A stretch of DNA of 64,000 nucleotides from Daucus carota subsp. sativus (taxonomy: Eukaryota; Streptophyta; Magnoliopsida; Apiales; Apiaceae), in NCBI RefSeq assembly GCF_001625215.2, contig NC_030385.2:4395135-4459134 (forward strand), written 5' to 3'. Under the pieces are notes generated by a model. That model made no database searches and was not told where the DNA came from. It saw only the letters and a list, made by a program, of their open reading frames with translations. The position numbers and the translations under genes were made by a program. Positions 1 to 12,052 of the stretch are shown here, one piece after another; position 1 is the stretch's first letter; each line of letters begins with the position of its first letter.

Positions 1-3000
1 AAAGAAATTGCGAAATGTTCAGAACTTCGAGCCCTGTGAGTAGAATTGTGGACCTCTCTTGCTTTCCTAAACTCGCATCAGTTTCTGACTGTATAGGTGT
101 ATAATGATTCAAGACAAGTAATGTGTTACAACTAATTATTAGGTATTTGAGGGGTAATTATCTCCAAGGAAGCATTCCGGCAGATCTTGGAAACCTTTCA
201 TCCCTTACCATTTTGTAAGATACATTGTCAATCAGGGTTTCTCATCATAAATTTATTTTTTATTTTGGTAGAACTTTTTCCATGCATTCATACTCCACTC
301 CCTGTAAAGGATATCAATATCTTTTTCACATTTTTCTTAGAGATTTATCAAGCAATTCACTTAATGGTGCAATACCTTCATCTCTTGGCCATCTCACACG
401 TCTTCGAAGTCTGTAAGTCAACATTTTCTTCTGTAAGCGAGTCTAATTCGTGTTTTTGATATAGTGCATCATAATCATAATAATGCAATCTATTTCAGGA
501 ATCTATCTACAAACTTCTTTTCGGGTGAAATTCCAGATGTTGGAGTTCTGAGCAAGTTCAGAAACACTTCGTAAGCCCCCCCCCCCCCCCCCACCACATA
601 GACATGATCTTAGATAATATATATTATTGTCACTTTCTAGTTTCTACTTCATTTTGGAAACTATGAAATCTCACCATCTCAGTGGGTTTACTGTTCCCAT
701 GGTAAAGAATGAAATTTGGTTTATATTATGATTTAGGACTAAATATACTAGAAATTTAGAGCAAACAGGCCAATAGTCTGTGTATTAGTTATCTCCTACT
801 GATTTTAAGTCAGCTTATGACATTTGAGTTGGTAACATCTCCTCATTTAACTTCTCTAAGATCATTTTACACATTGCATTACTGAAAATACTTTATTGAT
901 TCGAATTCCTCAAGCTTATAAAGGTGGTTTTGCTTATGCCTAGGTTTATCGGCAATTTAGATCTCTGTGGACGACAAGTAAACAAGCCATGTCACACTTC
1001 ATTGGGTTTCCCTGTGGTGTTGCCGCATGCTGAGAGTGATGAAGTTGCTGCAGGTATCCTGTGTATATAAATTAATTCTCAGTAAAGGAGATGTATTGTC
1101 TAAACTATACAATCACTTCACTTGTGGCAACAAACGTAAGACTTACCAATTGATTATATTGTGGGTTGTTCTTCGAACCTGGCCATATGCAGTTCCTAGT
1201 AAGGGATCATCTCATTATGTCAAAGGAGCTCTGATTGGAGTAATGTCAGCAGTGAGTGTTGCTCTTCTTGTGCTGCTTGTTTTCCTTTGGGTTCGATTAC
1301 TATCCAAGAAGGAGAGGGATGCCAAAAAATACAAAGAAGTTTATAAACAGACTCGCAAGGAGACAGGTATTACAAACTGTCTTTATACTAGCTTGTCCGT
1401 GCTAATTACAGTTTTAATTTTTATCACTAAGTCTTGTGTTTTTCTAGGCACCAAGCTTATTACCTTCCACGGCGATCTTCCATATCCTTCTTGTGAAATT
1501 ATAGAAAAGCTTGAATCTCTAACAGAAGAAGATGTTGTCGGATCTGGAGGATATGGCACTGTCTATCGGATGGTTATGAATGATTGTGGGGTATTTGCTG
1601 TCAAAAAAATTGATCAAAATCGTGAAGGTTGTGACCGTGATTTTGAGAGGGAATTGGAGATCTTAGGTAGTGTGAAACACATGAATCTAGTCAATCTTAG
1701 AGGTTATTGCAGGCTCCCTATTGCAAAGCTTTTCATCTATGACTACATGGCAATGGGAAGCTTAGACGAGATCTTGCACGGTATGCTTCATAGATCTTAT
1801 AACTTTTTTAGTTCTCATGAATTTGTTTTTTGTAAATATTAAGTATGACCAATTTTTGGTGTATATTAATACCTTTATAGTCCAAACCAAGCATAAGCTA
1901 TTGATTAACAGAAGCTCAATAAAGATTAATATCTTCCCCTGCAATGGACTTGCATGAAAATAGTGATTAATATCTTCCCTTGGTCGACTTGCATCGAAAA
2001 TGGTAAATATAAAAACTAAGGATTACAGATATCTTCTTATCTTGTGTTTGGTTGGGGAGAATGGAGTGGAATGGACTGAATGAAATTGAAGGGAAACAAA
2101 ACAATGGAGGTAAGGAGGAAGATTTGGAGAAAATGAGTCGGTGCTTTTTAAGATGAGATCTGTGAAAAAAATGGGGATGAACATTCATTCTCATATGGGG
2201 GTTTGAGTTCTGGTTTATGTAATAAATGTAATGGAGGAAGGAATGAAAATTTTGAACTTTTAGCTATAATGTAGTTTTCAATGTTCATTCCATGACTTCC
2301 AATTTCATTCATCCCAACCAAAGACAACATTAGTGTCTAGGTGATTATGGTATCACTTATTTATATGATATTGAGGATCACTGTTTGAGGAAAAATTTGT
2401 GATTCCCATATTTGTTTCATCTTCCCTTCCTGCCGGCCTAGTGCCTGTAACAGTATTCCCCGTGTATGAAAATTGACTAGTTAGTGGGATATTGTAATTG
2501 ATTTCTTTCTTCTGGCTCTTTAGAGTGTAATATGCTGCATTATTCAAAACAATGTCATATTATGTTGGCTTTTTCCAATAATAACTACAAATGCCTTTTG
2601 ATTTTTGTTAGAACATGGTGAAGACCGATCCTTGAATTGGAATGCTCGTTTACGTATAGCCCTCGGTTCTGCTCGAGGCTTGGCATACTTGCACCATGAT
2701 TGTTTTCCAAAAATAATCCATCGTGACATTAAGTCAAGTAACATACTCCTTGATGATAATCTAGAGCCTCGTGTTTCAGACTTTGGGCTTGCCAAACTTT
2801 TAGTTGATGAAAGCTCTCATGCCACTACTGTAGTTGCTGGTACTTTTGGGTATTTGGCCCCAGGTATGTAAAATAGTATTTAGACTTTACTTCTGTTATA
2901 AGGCTACCAAACAAGAATGTAAATTCAACTGCACATCAGAATATGTTTTTTTTTGTTTCGTTAGAGCAAGTCCAATGGTGTGCTATCTCTTGTTCTATAT

Positions 3001-4588
3001 TTATATTATAGAACAAAAACTAATGGTGTTCTATATCTTGTGCTAAAATAGAACAATGCTATAGTTTGTTACAAATATAGAAGAAAAGATAGATGGAGAT
3101 ATAATTGCCACCACGCCAAAAAGTGTAAATAGCGGGATCCTTGGTGTAAAGTTACGTTGAAATATTGAATTTGTATTTTAAGGAGTGGGGTACTTGAATA
3201 AGTTAAATTTGGAAGATGATATAGCACCAACCAGGCAACCATTAGAGACATGGTAGTTTAGCATCAGAAATCACTTTTTAATGCTAAATTATGGCAATAG
3301 CTCCATCTATTTTAGCACAACTATTGGACTTGCTCTTAGGACAAGTCCAGTGGTGTGCTATATCTTGTTCTATATCTATATTATAGATCAAAAACTAAAT
3401 TTCACCAACGGTGTTCTATATCTTGTGCTAAAATGATACAATACTATAATTTGTGTTATATTTAGAACAAAGATAGATGGAGCTATAATTGGCACCTCGT
3501 CAAAAAGTGAAAAAAGAAGAAGAGAGAAATGGATGAAAGAGGTACTTGAAAGTGTGAATACGTGAAAGTTAATTAAATTTATATAAAAGTATGATGTATT
3601 TCTTGCCAAGGACTTGTTTTATCGCAAGGCCATATGTTTCAGTATAAACACTTCATTATCATTTGGTCATAGTACTGATACTCCACTACACAGACAACAT
3701 TTCTTGAATTTTAAGATTTCTATATTGCAACCTTTACCTATGATCCTATCCAAGTTAACAATTTACTGTGGAGTCTAGTTAATAGCATCCTATCCGAGCT
3801 AACAATTTACTGTGGAGTCTAGTTAATAATAGCACCTTGGTTCTGTTACCCATGGAGCGATGCAAATAATAATGTTTGTCTTCTGTGGAACTAAAATCCT
3901 TCAGATTCAGATTAATATCTGACAATGATTGGGTGGATCCAGAATTCAGAGCTTGTCTGGATAGAATCTTCCGGAGAATGATTTATCATAATGATATTTT
4001 CTCATCACCTGCAAAGCCAAATCAATTTCTGACAACTCAGTAGTTTAGCCCTTTAGCCAGACTACATTATATATAGATCAACTAAAACACAGTATCTATT
4101 TTGTAACAAGGTACTAACATTATTTTTCTTTTGGGCAGAGTATCTGCAAAGTGGAATGGTAACCGAGAAGTCTGATGTTTATAGCTTTGGAGTTCTCTTG
4201 TTAGAGCTTGTAACCGGAAGGAGACCTACTGACCCAACATTTGTAAAGCAAGGCCTAAACGTTGTTGGCTGGGTACGTCCATGAGATTATGTGTTAATTA
4301 TCTTGAGTAGATTTTTATTATAATCTTAATATTTAAATCTGATATATTTTGGAAACCTATCAGATGAATGTCCTGGTCAGAGAAAATAGAGTGGAAGACA
4401 TAGTAGACAAACGGTGCATGGATGCAGATGTAGAAACTGTAGAAGCAATCCTGGAAGTCGCTGCTAGGTGTACGGATGCAGACCCTGATGAACGACCCAC
4501 AATGGAACAAGTGCTACAGTTGCTAGAGCAGGAGGTCATGTCTTCTTGCCCAAGTGAATTTTTCGAGTCCCTCTCAGACTATCCCTGA
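1..4588 (+). CDS. LRR receptor-like serine/threonine kinase (At5g62710/FEI-like), 5' end outside window
   Basis: Plasma-membrane receptor kinase. Exons read as 1-35, 143-214, 341-412, 499-570, 944-1053, 1193-1366, 1448-1780, 2612-2863, 4139-4272 and 4364-4588. All phases agree, giving about 492 residues, while the N terminus lies before the window. The four first exons are LRR units; three are exactly 72 nt, the usual one-repeat-per-exon layout. Then come a juxtamembrane segment, one membrane helix ([20 protein letters not shown]) and a kinase domain. The kinase has a glycine loop (GSGGYGTVY), the ATP-anchoring lysine in FAVKKID, catalytic [16 protein letters not shown] and APEYLQSG. All key residues are present, so it should be active. 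The wording of the kinase domain and the C-terminal QLLEQEVMS stretch match my memory of Arabidopsis At5g62710, a relative of FEI1/FEI2, which act in cell-wall and ethylene-precursor signalling. Ligand and exact role are not visible. Introns 1781-2611 and 2864-4138 carry MITEs. Confidence 0.9.
575..592. repeat. poly-C tract beside a splice donor
   Basis: A run of about 17 C begins four to five bases after the GT donor at 571-572 of the receptor kinase gene. It is likely length-variable, and the base count may be uncertain. Confidence 0.8.
2040..2329. mobile_element. Harbinger/Tourist-like MITE in receptor kinase intron
   Basis: Imperfect terminal inverted repeats (TCTTGTGTTTGGTTGGG at the left, the complement of TGTTGTCTTTGGTTGGG at the right) are flanked by TTA at 2037-2039 and 2330-2332. 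The 3-bp TTA duplication is typical of PIF/Harbinger. It belongs to the same family as the element at 5461-5765. No coding capacity. Confidence 0.75.
2964..3335. mobile_element. Harbinger/Tourist-like MITE (GAGCAAGTCC family)
   Basis: The left end GAGCAAGTCCAATGGTGTGC is mirrored by the right end (complement GAGCAAGTCCAATAGTTGTG). It is flanked by TTA at 2961-2963 and 3336-3338. It sits in the long intron between the two last kinase exons but two. Non-coding. Confidence 0.85.
3339..3618. mobile_element. second MITE abutting the first, sharing its TTA
   Basis: It starts GGACAAGTCCAGTGGTGTGC directly after the TTA that closes the previous element. It ends in GGACTTGTT, followed by TTA at 3619-3621. 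Its first about 100 bases are close to those of the element at 2964, so the two are family members inserted head to tail. Confidence 0.6.
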
Positions 4589-5460
4589 TTTACAAAATGA
4601 TGTTATCGGTGCAAATGTGGTATGATGTTGATGTGCTTGTCTGGTAGTTATGGCTACCTGTAAATTATACTGTAGTTTTAGAACTTTGAGTTTGCATGAT
4701 CTTGCACAATTTTCTTCAGTTCTCTCGGTGACATTGACTTTGTTCTTATTTAAATTAGTTCGTGAAAAGTCTCTAGACTCTGCGCCCGTTTGTTTAAGAA
4801 AAGCAGAAGCTAAAAGCAGCTTGTGCTTTTCTTCACCCAGTATTGGTATGGGGTTATTTTACTTTGACTGTGAAAAGAGTTTAACTATGAAGTAGACACT
4901 AACAAGTGAAAACAATGACAAACTTGCGAGGTGTTGAGATAAACACCTGGCCCAATGAATCCAAGGATCTAATTCACAAGTTTCTTCTGAAGCCTTAAAT
5001 AAGATTCTATAAGTTTGCCTTTCTGAGTTGAAGTTCACAGGTAAGTAATCTCACCTATAAGATACTTATCATTTGCATTAGGCATAAAACTAAAACCAAT
5101 TAACTGTTCCAACTATATTATACGTTGATCCAAGTGAAGGTAATAAACAAGGACCATCCAAGTCTTACTGCATACAAGATTTTTGCATATAGGAAAAGGA
5201 CTACTGTCAATAGTGACACCTTCCACCATGTAGACCATACACTGCTTAATATTCAGGCAAGAAAAATATCCCAAGTGAGGTGCATACTTTGCAAAAGTGT
5301 CAAGTGGCTCTAATCATAGCTTTGCAAAACTACTCAGGAAACCCCTAGTTCTGAACGTTCTCACTTGTGTTTTCTGAAGTCATAAGAACCCGAGTCCCCT
5401 CCTAAACCAAGCTCTTAACCTCTTAACCATGTTAAATAACCAGCTCATCCAAAATCTTAA
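4589..5460. other. intergenic, 3' flank of the receptor kinase
   Basis: Probable 3' UTR and spacer. A piece resembling the end of the hAT-like MITE family (GTTTGTTTAAGAAAAGCAGA, near 4788) is present. Around 5385-5440 the reverse strand has tRNA-like A-box wording, perhaps a SINE scrap. I see no gene. Confidence 0.5.
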
Positions 5461-5765
5461 TGTTGTGTTTGGTTAGAGTGAACGAAAATGGAGTGATGTA
5501 ATGAAATTTGAACTATAATTTAGTTGCATGTTTGATAAGTTCATTCTCTCTGCCATTCCATTCCTTTCACCCTTAACTAGAGCTCAAGCCCTCCACTTTA
5601 CGAAGGAATGCTCCATCCTTATTAAACCTATTTTCTTCCCAAATCTCATCATACAAAATTTACATTCACTCATTTTCGTTTTCAAGTCCTCCCTTCTACC
5701 CTCTATTATTTCCTTTTATTTTCACTCATTCATTTCCATTACATCCACTGCAACCAAACACAACA
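5461..5765. mobile_element. Harbinger/Tourist-like MITE (TGTTGTGTTTGGTT family)
   Basis: The perfect 14-base inverted repeat TGTTGTGTTTGGTT / AACCAAACACAACA is flanked on both sides by TAA (5458-5460 and 5766-5768). Non-coding, about 305 bp. A one-sided end of the same family lies near 8270-8286. Confidence 0.85.
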
Positions 5766-6145
5766 TAAGGTGTTAGGGGAAGGTCCTAACAGGATCTTAT
5801 ATTCTTCAACAAAAACTACAGTAAAAAGACACATGAAAGTAATATAGATCCAGCTAATACTCTGGGTGCAGTTATATGTGTCTGCTAGGAACCGGGCTTA
5901 GAAATTTTAGCAACAAAGACTTTATCACAAGATCAATTATAAAATAATTACATCCATTACATTTCTGACAAGAAGTTCATAGAAAACAATACAGGAAAAG
6001 AACAGTGCACAAGGAGGAAAAAAACTAGAATTATAACATCACCTGAAACTTAAATCCTTGCTGGATTGCAGTGTTATGTGATGGATTTATTTGCTTACCT
6101 TATAACCAACAAACAGAAGACTAAAACAGTAATACTGATGACAGC

Positions 6146-7723
6146 TTAGTAAGCCCAGAAATCATAAGGTTCTTCTTCAATTGGTAAGCCAGAGGAACAA
6201 GTACTGGCAGGTAGGTCCGGGGAACTAATGTCTCCGATCATAGGAAACATGTAAGCTAGCGGAGGCAACAGAAGCCTTCTTAAGTTGTCTTCTTCATCTT
6301 GAGACCTATCTGACTGGTCCATATCAAAAAAGTTTGAGGAATCGCCTGGCTCTAAAAGAGAGGAACGAACTCCATCAGTGTAATTTGAGCTGTCCGAATT
6401 GACTAGGTCACTTTTGACCGAGAGATTGTCCTCTTGTTTGTAGGTTGAAATTGATTCAATTGATACTTCACCCTTGGAAACCTCAATTCCAACGCGTTCT
6501 TGTTGTGGGGATTCGGACAATGTTTGGGTATTTACAACGTCTAAACATTCTTTCTCTTTTTCTTTGAGCTTGTCTGTTAGGTCAAGAACCTGAATAGTAA
6601 TTATTACATGTATATACATATCAGAATTTCCCAAAATCGGGGACCGGACAGCAGAAAATAATATGGAAAGCGTATTCTAGATGGTCTCACCTGATCTTTT
6701 AACTTATCCTTCTCCTTGACGAGGTTTTCATATTGTGCTTTAAGACTGTTGTAGCTATCCTGCAGTACTTCATAATCTCTTTCTAGTGATTTATTCTTCC
6801 AGCGAGCTCGGCGGTTCTGAAACCATATTGCGACCTGCCGAGGCTGCAAACCAATGTCTTTTGCAAGTTTGACCTTTCGTTCTGGTTCAAGCTTGTTGTC
6901 AGCCTCGAAACTTTTCTCTAGAAATTCGATTTGGTCAGCTTTAAGCCGCCTCTTCTTCTCAGGTTGGTGAAAGTATTCATCAAAGTCTTCATCCTCATTA
7001 CCATCCTGACCAAATGACCGAAAGAACGATCTCTCCGAATGCATTCTTCCACTTATATCCTTAAAACTAACCATAGATCTGGAATCTGAACCAAAGCATC
7101 AGAACACTTACATAAGGATTCTGCTCAATCATTCAGAGAACAAATGCAGCAACCAACATTATCACATGATCCAAATCACCATAACTCATATTTTACATTC
7201 TGAAGCTGCGATGCGAAGAGGCTTGTAAACAGAAATGTCATGAACTAATGTGCAGTTTAATCAAGAATTTCACTTATTCTTTTCAGCTATTTGTTAACAA
7301 ACACGAGGCATAATACTAACACGAAAAGGGGTAAAGCTGAATCCCCTCAATTGACTCGAATTAACTTGTAAAGATAAAACCTTTACACTAGAAATCAGAT
7401 AAGATCAATCATAGAAGCACATCATCCATAAAGATCAAAGAGCAACACTAGATAATCAAGTTTTTTTATATTACACTATCAATAAACAACATAGATGCTA
7501 ATGGATCTACAAACTACAGACTCATGAACAACAATTAATCAATAACAACCAAGAAAATACAGAACAACAATCAAGATTGAATCACAAACACAATTATTAT
7601 TATTTTTTTAAAAGGTGAGAAAAAATTACCAAGAAAAGAAAAGGGCAACTGATTATGGAGCAAAGCATTAGCATTTAAGCTTGATCCAGCAGCAGCAGAG
7701 TACAATAAACCCCGACCCTCCAT
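6146..7723 (-). CDS. HD-Zip class I transcription factor, ATHB-1/HAT5-like
   Basis: Nuclear DNA-binding protein of 310 residues. Three exons on the minus strand: 7723-7630, 7085-6691 and 6589-6146; phases join without a break. The acidic N-terminal part is followed by the homeodomain at about residues 75-130 ([37 protein letters not shown]). The leucine zipper runs directly on at about 131-172, interrupted by intron 2 after KLKDQ. Homeodomain plus adjoining zipper defines HD-Zip; class I proteins lack the CPSCE motif of class II, and it is absent here. The C terminus has a long acidic, serine-rich tail ending in an aromatic FWAY, like the tryptophan-rich activation tail of HAT5-type proteins. 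Class I members bind CAATNATTG-type sites as dimers. An upstream ORF lies in its leader (7839-7925). The start was chosen as the first in-frame ATG after the low-complexity leader. Confidence 0.92.
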
Positions 7724-7838
7724 TGAAATCAGCAATATGTATGATTCTGTATATCTAAACTTCAATCTATCATAGTGAAAGCTGAAACAAAATATACAAA
7801 ACAATAAAACCAAGAAGAAGAAGAAGATGATGATGAAT

Positions 7839-7925
7839 CTAGAGTTTATGACGGAAGAAGCTGGTGATGATGATTTCAGTGATGTGGGAAGTATGGGAAC
7901 ACCTGCGAGCACCCAACTCCATCAT
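7839..7925 (-). promoter_or_regulatory. upstream ORF (28 codons) in the HD-Zip leader
   Basis: Upstream of the HD-Zip start, the leader has tandem ATGs (7925 and 7922) opening a 28-codon frame. It begins MMELGARRC, ends FFRHKL, and stops with TAG at 7841-7839, about 115 nt before the main ATG. Arabidopsis ATHB-1 is known to be repressed at translation by a conserved peptide uORF (CPuORF33), so this is the expected place for one. I cannot verify the peptide match from memory. A second, three-codon uORF starts at 7783. Confidence 0.55.
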
Positions 7926-7949
7926 CAAAATTACTACAGGAGGAGAAGT

Positions 7950-7964
7950 GTGTGTGTGTGTGTT
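7950..7964. repeat. short GT microsatellite
   Basis: A (GT) run of about seven units in the putative HD-Zip leader or promoter. Confidence 0.7.
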
Positions 7965-8159
7965 TTTGTTGGGAGGTGTCCTGAGGGAGAAGAGTCAAAT
8001 GTATGTGAGTTAGTTGTAGTAGAAAGAAAGTACAGTAAGAGTCGGATGCTTATGAGTACAAGTAGAGTGGGTGGGCAGATAGGGTTTGCGTTGGGAAATG
8101 GAACATGACAGGGTCCCCACCAGCTCATCACTGTCTCCCTCACACTCTGTCATATGCTG

Positions 8160-10230
8160 CCACCTGGATTATACTACCAGTACTATAGATTATAAATAAT
8201 AAATTACTTATCATTTCTTCCGTTTACTCTGTGTTTCCAAACTACAGCACAGGAGTAACATAAATATTTATGTTGTGTTTGGTTGGTGCCTTTTTTTTCT
8301 TTTTAATAAAAGTGTTAATCTAATAATAAAAAATTATATAGCATCTATACCAATGATCGAGTCGAAAAAACATTAAATTATTATCGCATGTTCTCATGAA
8401 TACACGGTTAATCGATATTTTGAAGATAATATATACTATAGATACAGTTACCCACTTCATGCATTCACGTTGAATTACTGATACCTTTTTCATTAGGTCC
8501 TGATGGAGCTATCGTTTGAGCTATCGATCAGAACAGTGATTCCATACAAAATTTCATCACCAAATCAAAACCACCGCTTATAATAAAGAAGCGAAAATAA
8601 ACCTCTCACCAAGTAGAGAAAACAACCTGAAAAAACAAGTCGAAGATCAAAATTAAAGCAAACTGAAAACAAATAAAAATAAAAAACTTAGATTTGATAG
8701 TCGAAGCCACAAGATATGTGATTGACTTTAGAATCCGTTCTGCTTGAATCGAAGAAAAAGTAAACCGGAAGATCCGACGATTTAGATCTAGAAAAACAAA
8801 CCAAACCTGATAAAAAGATAGAATTTTTTTTCCGAACAGGAAGATTATTGAAAAAAACAAATTTAACTAAAAGAGTTTGGGACTTTCCACTGGTGAAACT
8901 GATGGAAGCTACAATCGAAGGTATGTAACAAAAACTAACTTTCAAGAAATTGAAAGAAATGAGGCACCTTCCTACACTGGAGAAGCTGGAGAAAAGGTTT
9001 AAGGCTCCCTTTTCTACGAATGCTTTGGAACAAGTTGCTCTGAATATCTCAGTGCTAGAATTGATGAACTGGAGAAAAGGTTCACACAAATTCAAGAAAA
9101 AATAGCTGCTAAGAAAAGGGCATAAGAAGCAATGATCAATGCAAGATCCAGGAAAGCAAAGAAAAAGTAGTTCAGACTAGAGGAACAATGACTACTTGTA
9201 TTTACTTTTGAATTCTGGAAAATGTAAGATATGACCCAAACTGTACTTATTATTATTTCTTGTTAGTGTGCTTTTTCTGTCAGTTGAGTTATCCTTTTAA
9301 AAGATTTGTTTGTCGAACCCTGACAAACAAATAGGAGAAGATTGTAAAGCATAATGTAACTCATAATGTAATTGTGATAACTTAACACAACAAAAGAACA
9401 TCAAACAATACGTAAGTATAATACAAGAATCAACGAGTTGGCGATCTGATACGAACAGACACAGAGAATCAAGATATCTGAGATGAACATCCGTCCACTG
9501 AAAGAAGTTCATTAATATGTTCAAGTCTCAGTGAAGGATAAAGTTCAAGTAATTTTTGCTATCAAAAATTACCTGACGATCAAGTTTCAAGAAGCAAAAG
9601 ATTCCAGTATACCTTTTTTAATTATTTTATAAATTTAACGTGCTTATTTGTTTAATATAATCTAACAGATGATAAACTTTTGGATCATACAACTATACAA
9701 ACAAATTATCTACCTTGCACTTATTATATATAAGTATATAATATAGTAATAAAATAAATACAATCACCCTCTCCGATTTTCAGCGCTTTCGTTTACGTCC
9801 TCACACATCTCCATCAAATAATAATGCATTACAAACAACACGTGAAGGAAAATGATGCGTTGTCTTCACAGTTCAATGATTAAAAACGAGCCCTAACCAT
9901 AATTAAATTAAATTCAATCTAACATGATCAAATACATACGAGGCTGTACTAGACGTGTACACAATGCCCATCCGATACAATCTTGTACGCACTACGCACA
10001 CTTGGGCACTTGGCCACATAACTCTCACACTAGAGTCGTGAATTTGAATTATACACGACTCCATACGTTTTAATTTCGAGTCATTGTCGCTTTAGCTACA
10101 TAAAATAGACCAAACTTCCATCCTCCGGTTCATAGTACAAAATGGTCCATGTTTCCATCTATCACTGTAACCTCTTTGGCAGCTAATTTCACGATGGCTC
10201 GGATCGCTACCATACATGTGATGTGATGCA
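8160..10230. other. intergenic, with a possible eroded coding scrap
   Basis: AT-rich spacer upstream of the HD-Zip gene. Around 9040-9125 the plus strand reads as a short coiled-coil-like piece (ARIDELEKRF, then a lysine-rich end) before a stop. It has no recognisable start, domain or splice context, so it is probably a gene relic. I see nothing else. Confidence 0.35.
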
Positions 10231-10595
10231 TATGGCTGTAAATGAGTTGATATGTTTGATAATCGCTCGGTGTTCGGTTCGAAAAACTTCATTCGAGCTC
10301 GGTTCGATTTATAAACGAGTCGATATTGAGCACAATTTTAAGATTCGTTTTATAAACGAGCTGAACTTGAGCACATCAGAGTTTGACTCGATAGTTCGCA
10401 AACATGTTTGTGAGCAAAAATTCATGAGACATGTTCGTGAGCGGTTTGCGAGCCGTTCATGAACAGAGTTATTCGTTAATGAGTCGATTCTCAAACAATA
10501 TTTTTGGCTCGATCCAAACTCGAGTTGCTAATTTTTTAACAAACGATACACGAGCACTCTAGAGTTCGGTTCGGCTCGACTCATTTACACCCCTA
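10231..10595. mobile_element. non-autonomous hAT-type element
   Basis: Flanked by a perfect 8-bp duplication, GTGATGCA (10223-10230 and 10596-10603), as for hAT elements. The ends TATGGCTGTAAATGAG and (complement) TAGGGGTGTAAATGAG form the inverted repeats. The interior is rich in CTCG/GAGC words and has no transposase. Confidence 0.85.
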
Positions 10596-10603
10596 GTGAT
10601 GCA

Positions 10604-11744
10604 CTATATTATTAATAGTTTCTTTTGTTAAATATCATTAGTCCTAAATTTTTGATAAAATGCGGGGATAATCGTATCTTAAATAATTTGTTCTAAAATT
10701 TTTACTTTCCAATATTTATTTTTGTGGCGAACCATGTTGTTATTGGACCATCAATCATCATCAATCAATATATATCAATATATAAAGGAGGATGCGGGCG
10801 CCTCTAGAATTATTCGATTCAGTCTTCTGATTTTTCTTAAATTTCGGAGAGAAAATATAATTATAATTCAAAAAATCAGGTTTAAGAATTCTAAAATTGA
10901 TACAATTCTTTTCTTATTGAATTCTAAAGATAATACAATTCTTTTCGTATTTAGTATTTCTTATTGAATTCCAAAGATGATACATTTCTATTCTTATTTG
11001 GTAATCCTAAAAGAAATAGAATTATATTTGTTCAAACTAACAATAAAACTTATAGTCTTATGTTATTAAAAAATTTCAAAGCATATATCTAACAAATAAT
11101 TTTCTTAGAATAACAATTATAGAACAAATATAATTAAAAAATATAATTCTTATTTTCAAAAATTATAAAGTTTATAATCTTATTTTATTAGTTTTTCTCA
11201 AATTGTATATCTAAACCTCTCGATATGTTTTCGATTTATCACAGTAAGCTTGGAATAGCCAAAGAAAAAACGGAGAGAAGAAACTAGATCTGACATATTG
11301 TTCTTGATTTCTAAAAAGATGGGCAAAACAAGTAGGAAGGAAATAAAATAGTTCCATCATCATTCTTATTTTCGAATGTTAGTAAAATTAAAAAGTGAAA
11401 ATAAACGTAAATTTCATATAATTTTATTTAAAAATTTTCTGTTCACTTACTTTCAGTTACTTCCCTCTATATTTAAGATCTCAACGGCGAGGGGTATATC
11501 TGGATTTTTTTTGATGATAAATACACTGACATATTCATCAAAATCTGGATTATCGACCTCAGTAATGCTTAAAACCATGGCATTAAAAGTAATTTGGTCT
11601 ATTCATTATAACTAACTAATAAAAAAAATTAATTTTTGTTGTATAGGGAAAGAGGATTAAGAACCGTTGTATATCAAAAGTTTTACTAGTACTATTTATG
11701 GTTGTTCATAGATAAACAAAAAACCGTGATTTGTTTCAAGCAGT
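10604..11744. other. AT-rich intergenic spacer
   Basis: Long A/T-rich runs with recurring ATAATTCTTTTC-like words. I see no gene or clear transposon ends before the tRNA. Confidence 0.5.
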
Positions 11745-11817
11745 GGGGATGTAGCTCAGATGGTAGAGCGCTCGCTTAGCATGCGAGAGGTACGGGGATC
11801 GATACCCCGCATCTCCA
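11745..11817 (+). tRNA. tRNA-Ala (AGC)
   Basis: 73-nt cloverleaf. The acceptor stem GGGGATG pairs with CATCTCC and the discriminator is A. A box TAGCTCAGATGGTAGAGCG, anticodon stem CTCGC/GCGAG around loop TTAGCAT (anticodon AGC at 11778-11780), B-box region GGGGATCGATACCCC. No intron; CCA is not encoded, as usual in eukaryotes. A T-rich stretch follows as the likely Pol III terminator. Confidence 0.97.
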
Positions 11818-12052
11818 TTTTTTGCTTCCTCTTGCATAGCTTTCTGTTCAGCTTGTTTTACAGTTCGACTATCAAAATCTACAAACATCATGCATTCATT
11901 TAAGGTTTTTTTTTTTTTTATTTATGTTCGTTCACAACTGCAATGCACACATGCTGTTACGTTACCAAAATATATATACATGATTCCGTCTAATCAGAGT
12001 ACTTGATCCTAATTATATTTACAGTTTTCACGTAATCTCAGAGAGATCTTCA

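Noticed and set aside
7827-8143. Open frames on both strands in the HD-Zip upstream region
   Set aside because: They cross GA-rich and GT-repeat sequence and have no homology. Only the 7839-7925 uORF was kept, because of its position in the leader.
8606-9095. Overlapping minus-strand frames (84 and 135 codons)
   Set aside because: They are the complement of an A-rich, coiled-coil-like plus-strand relic. Neither strand has splice or start support.
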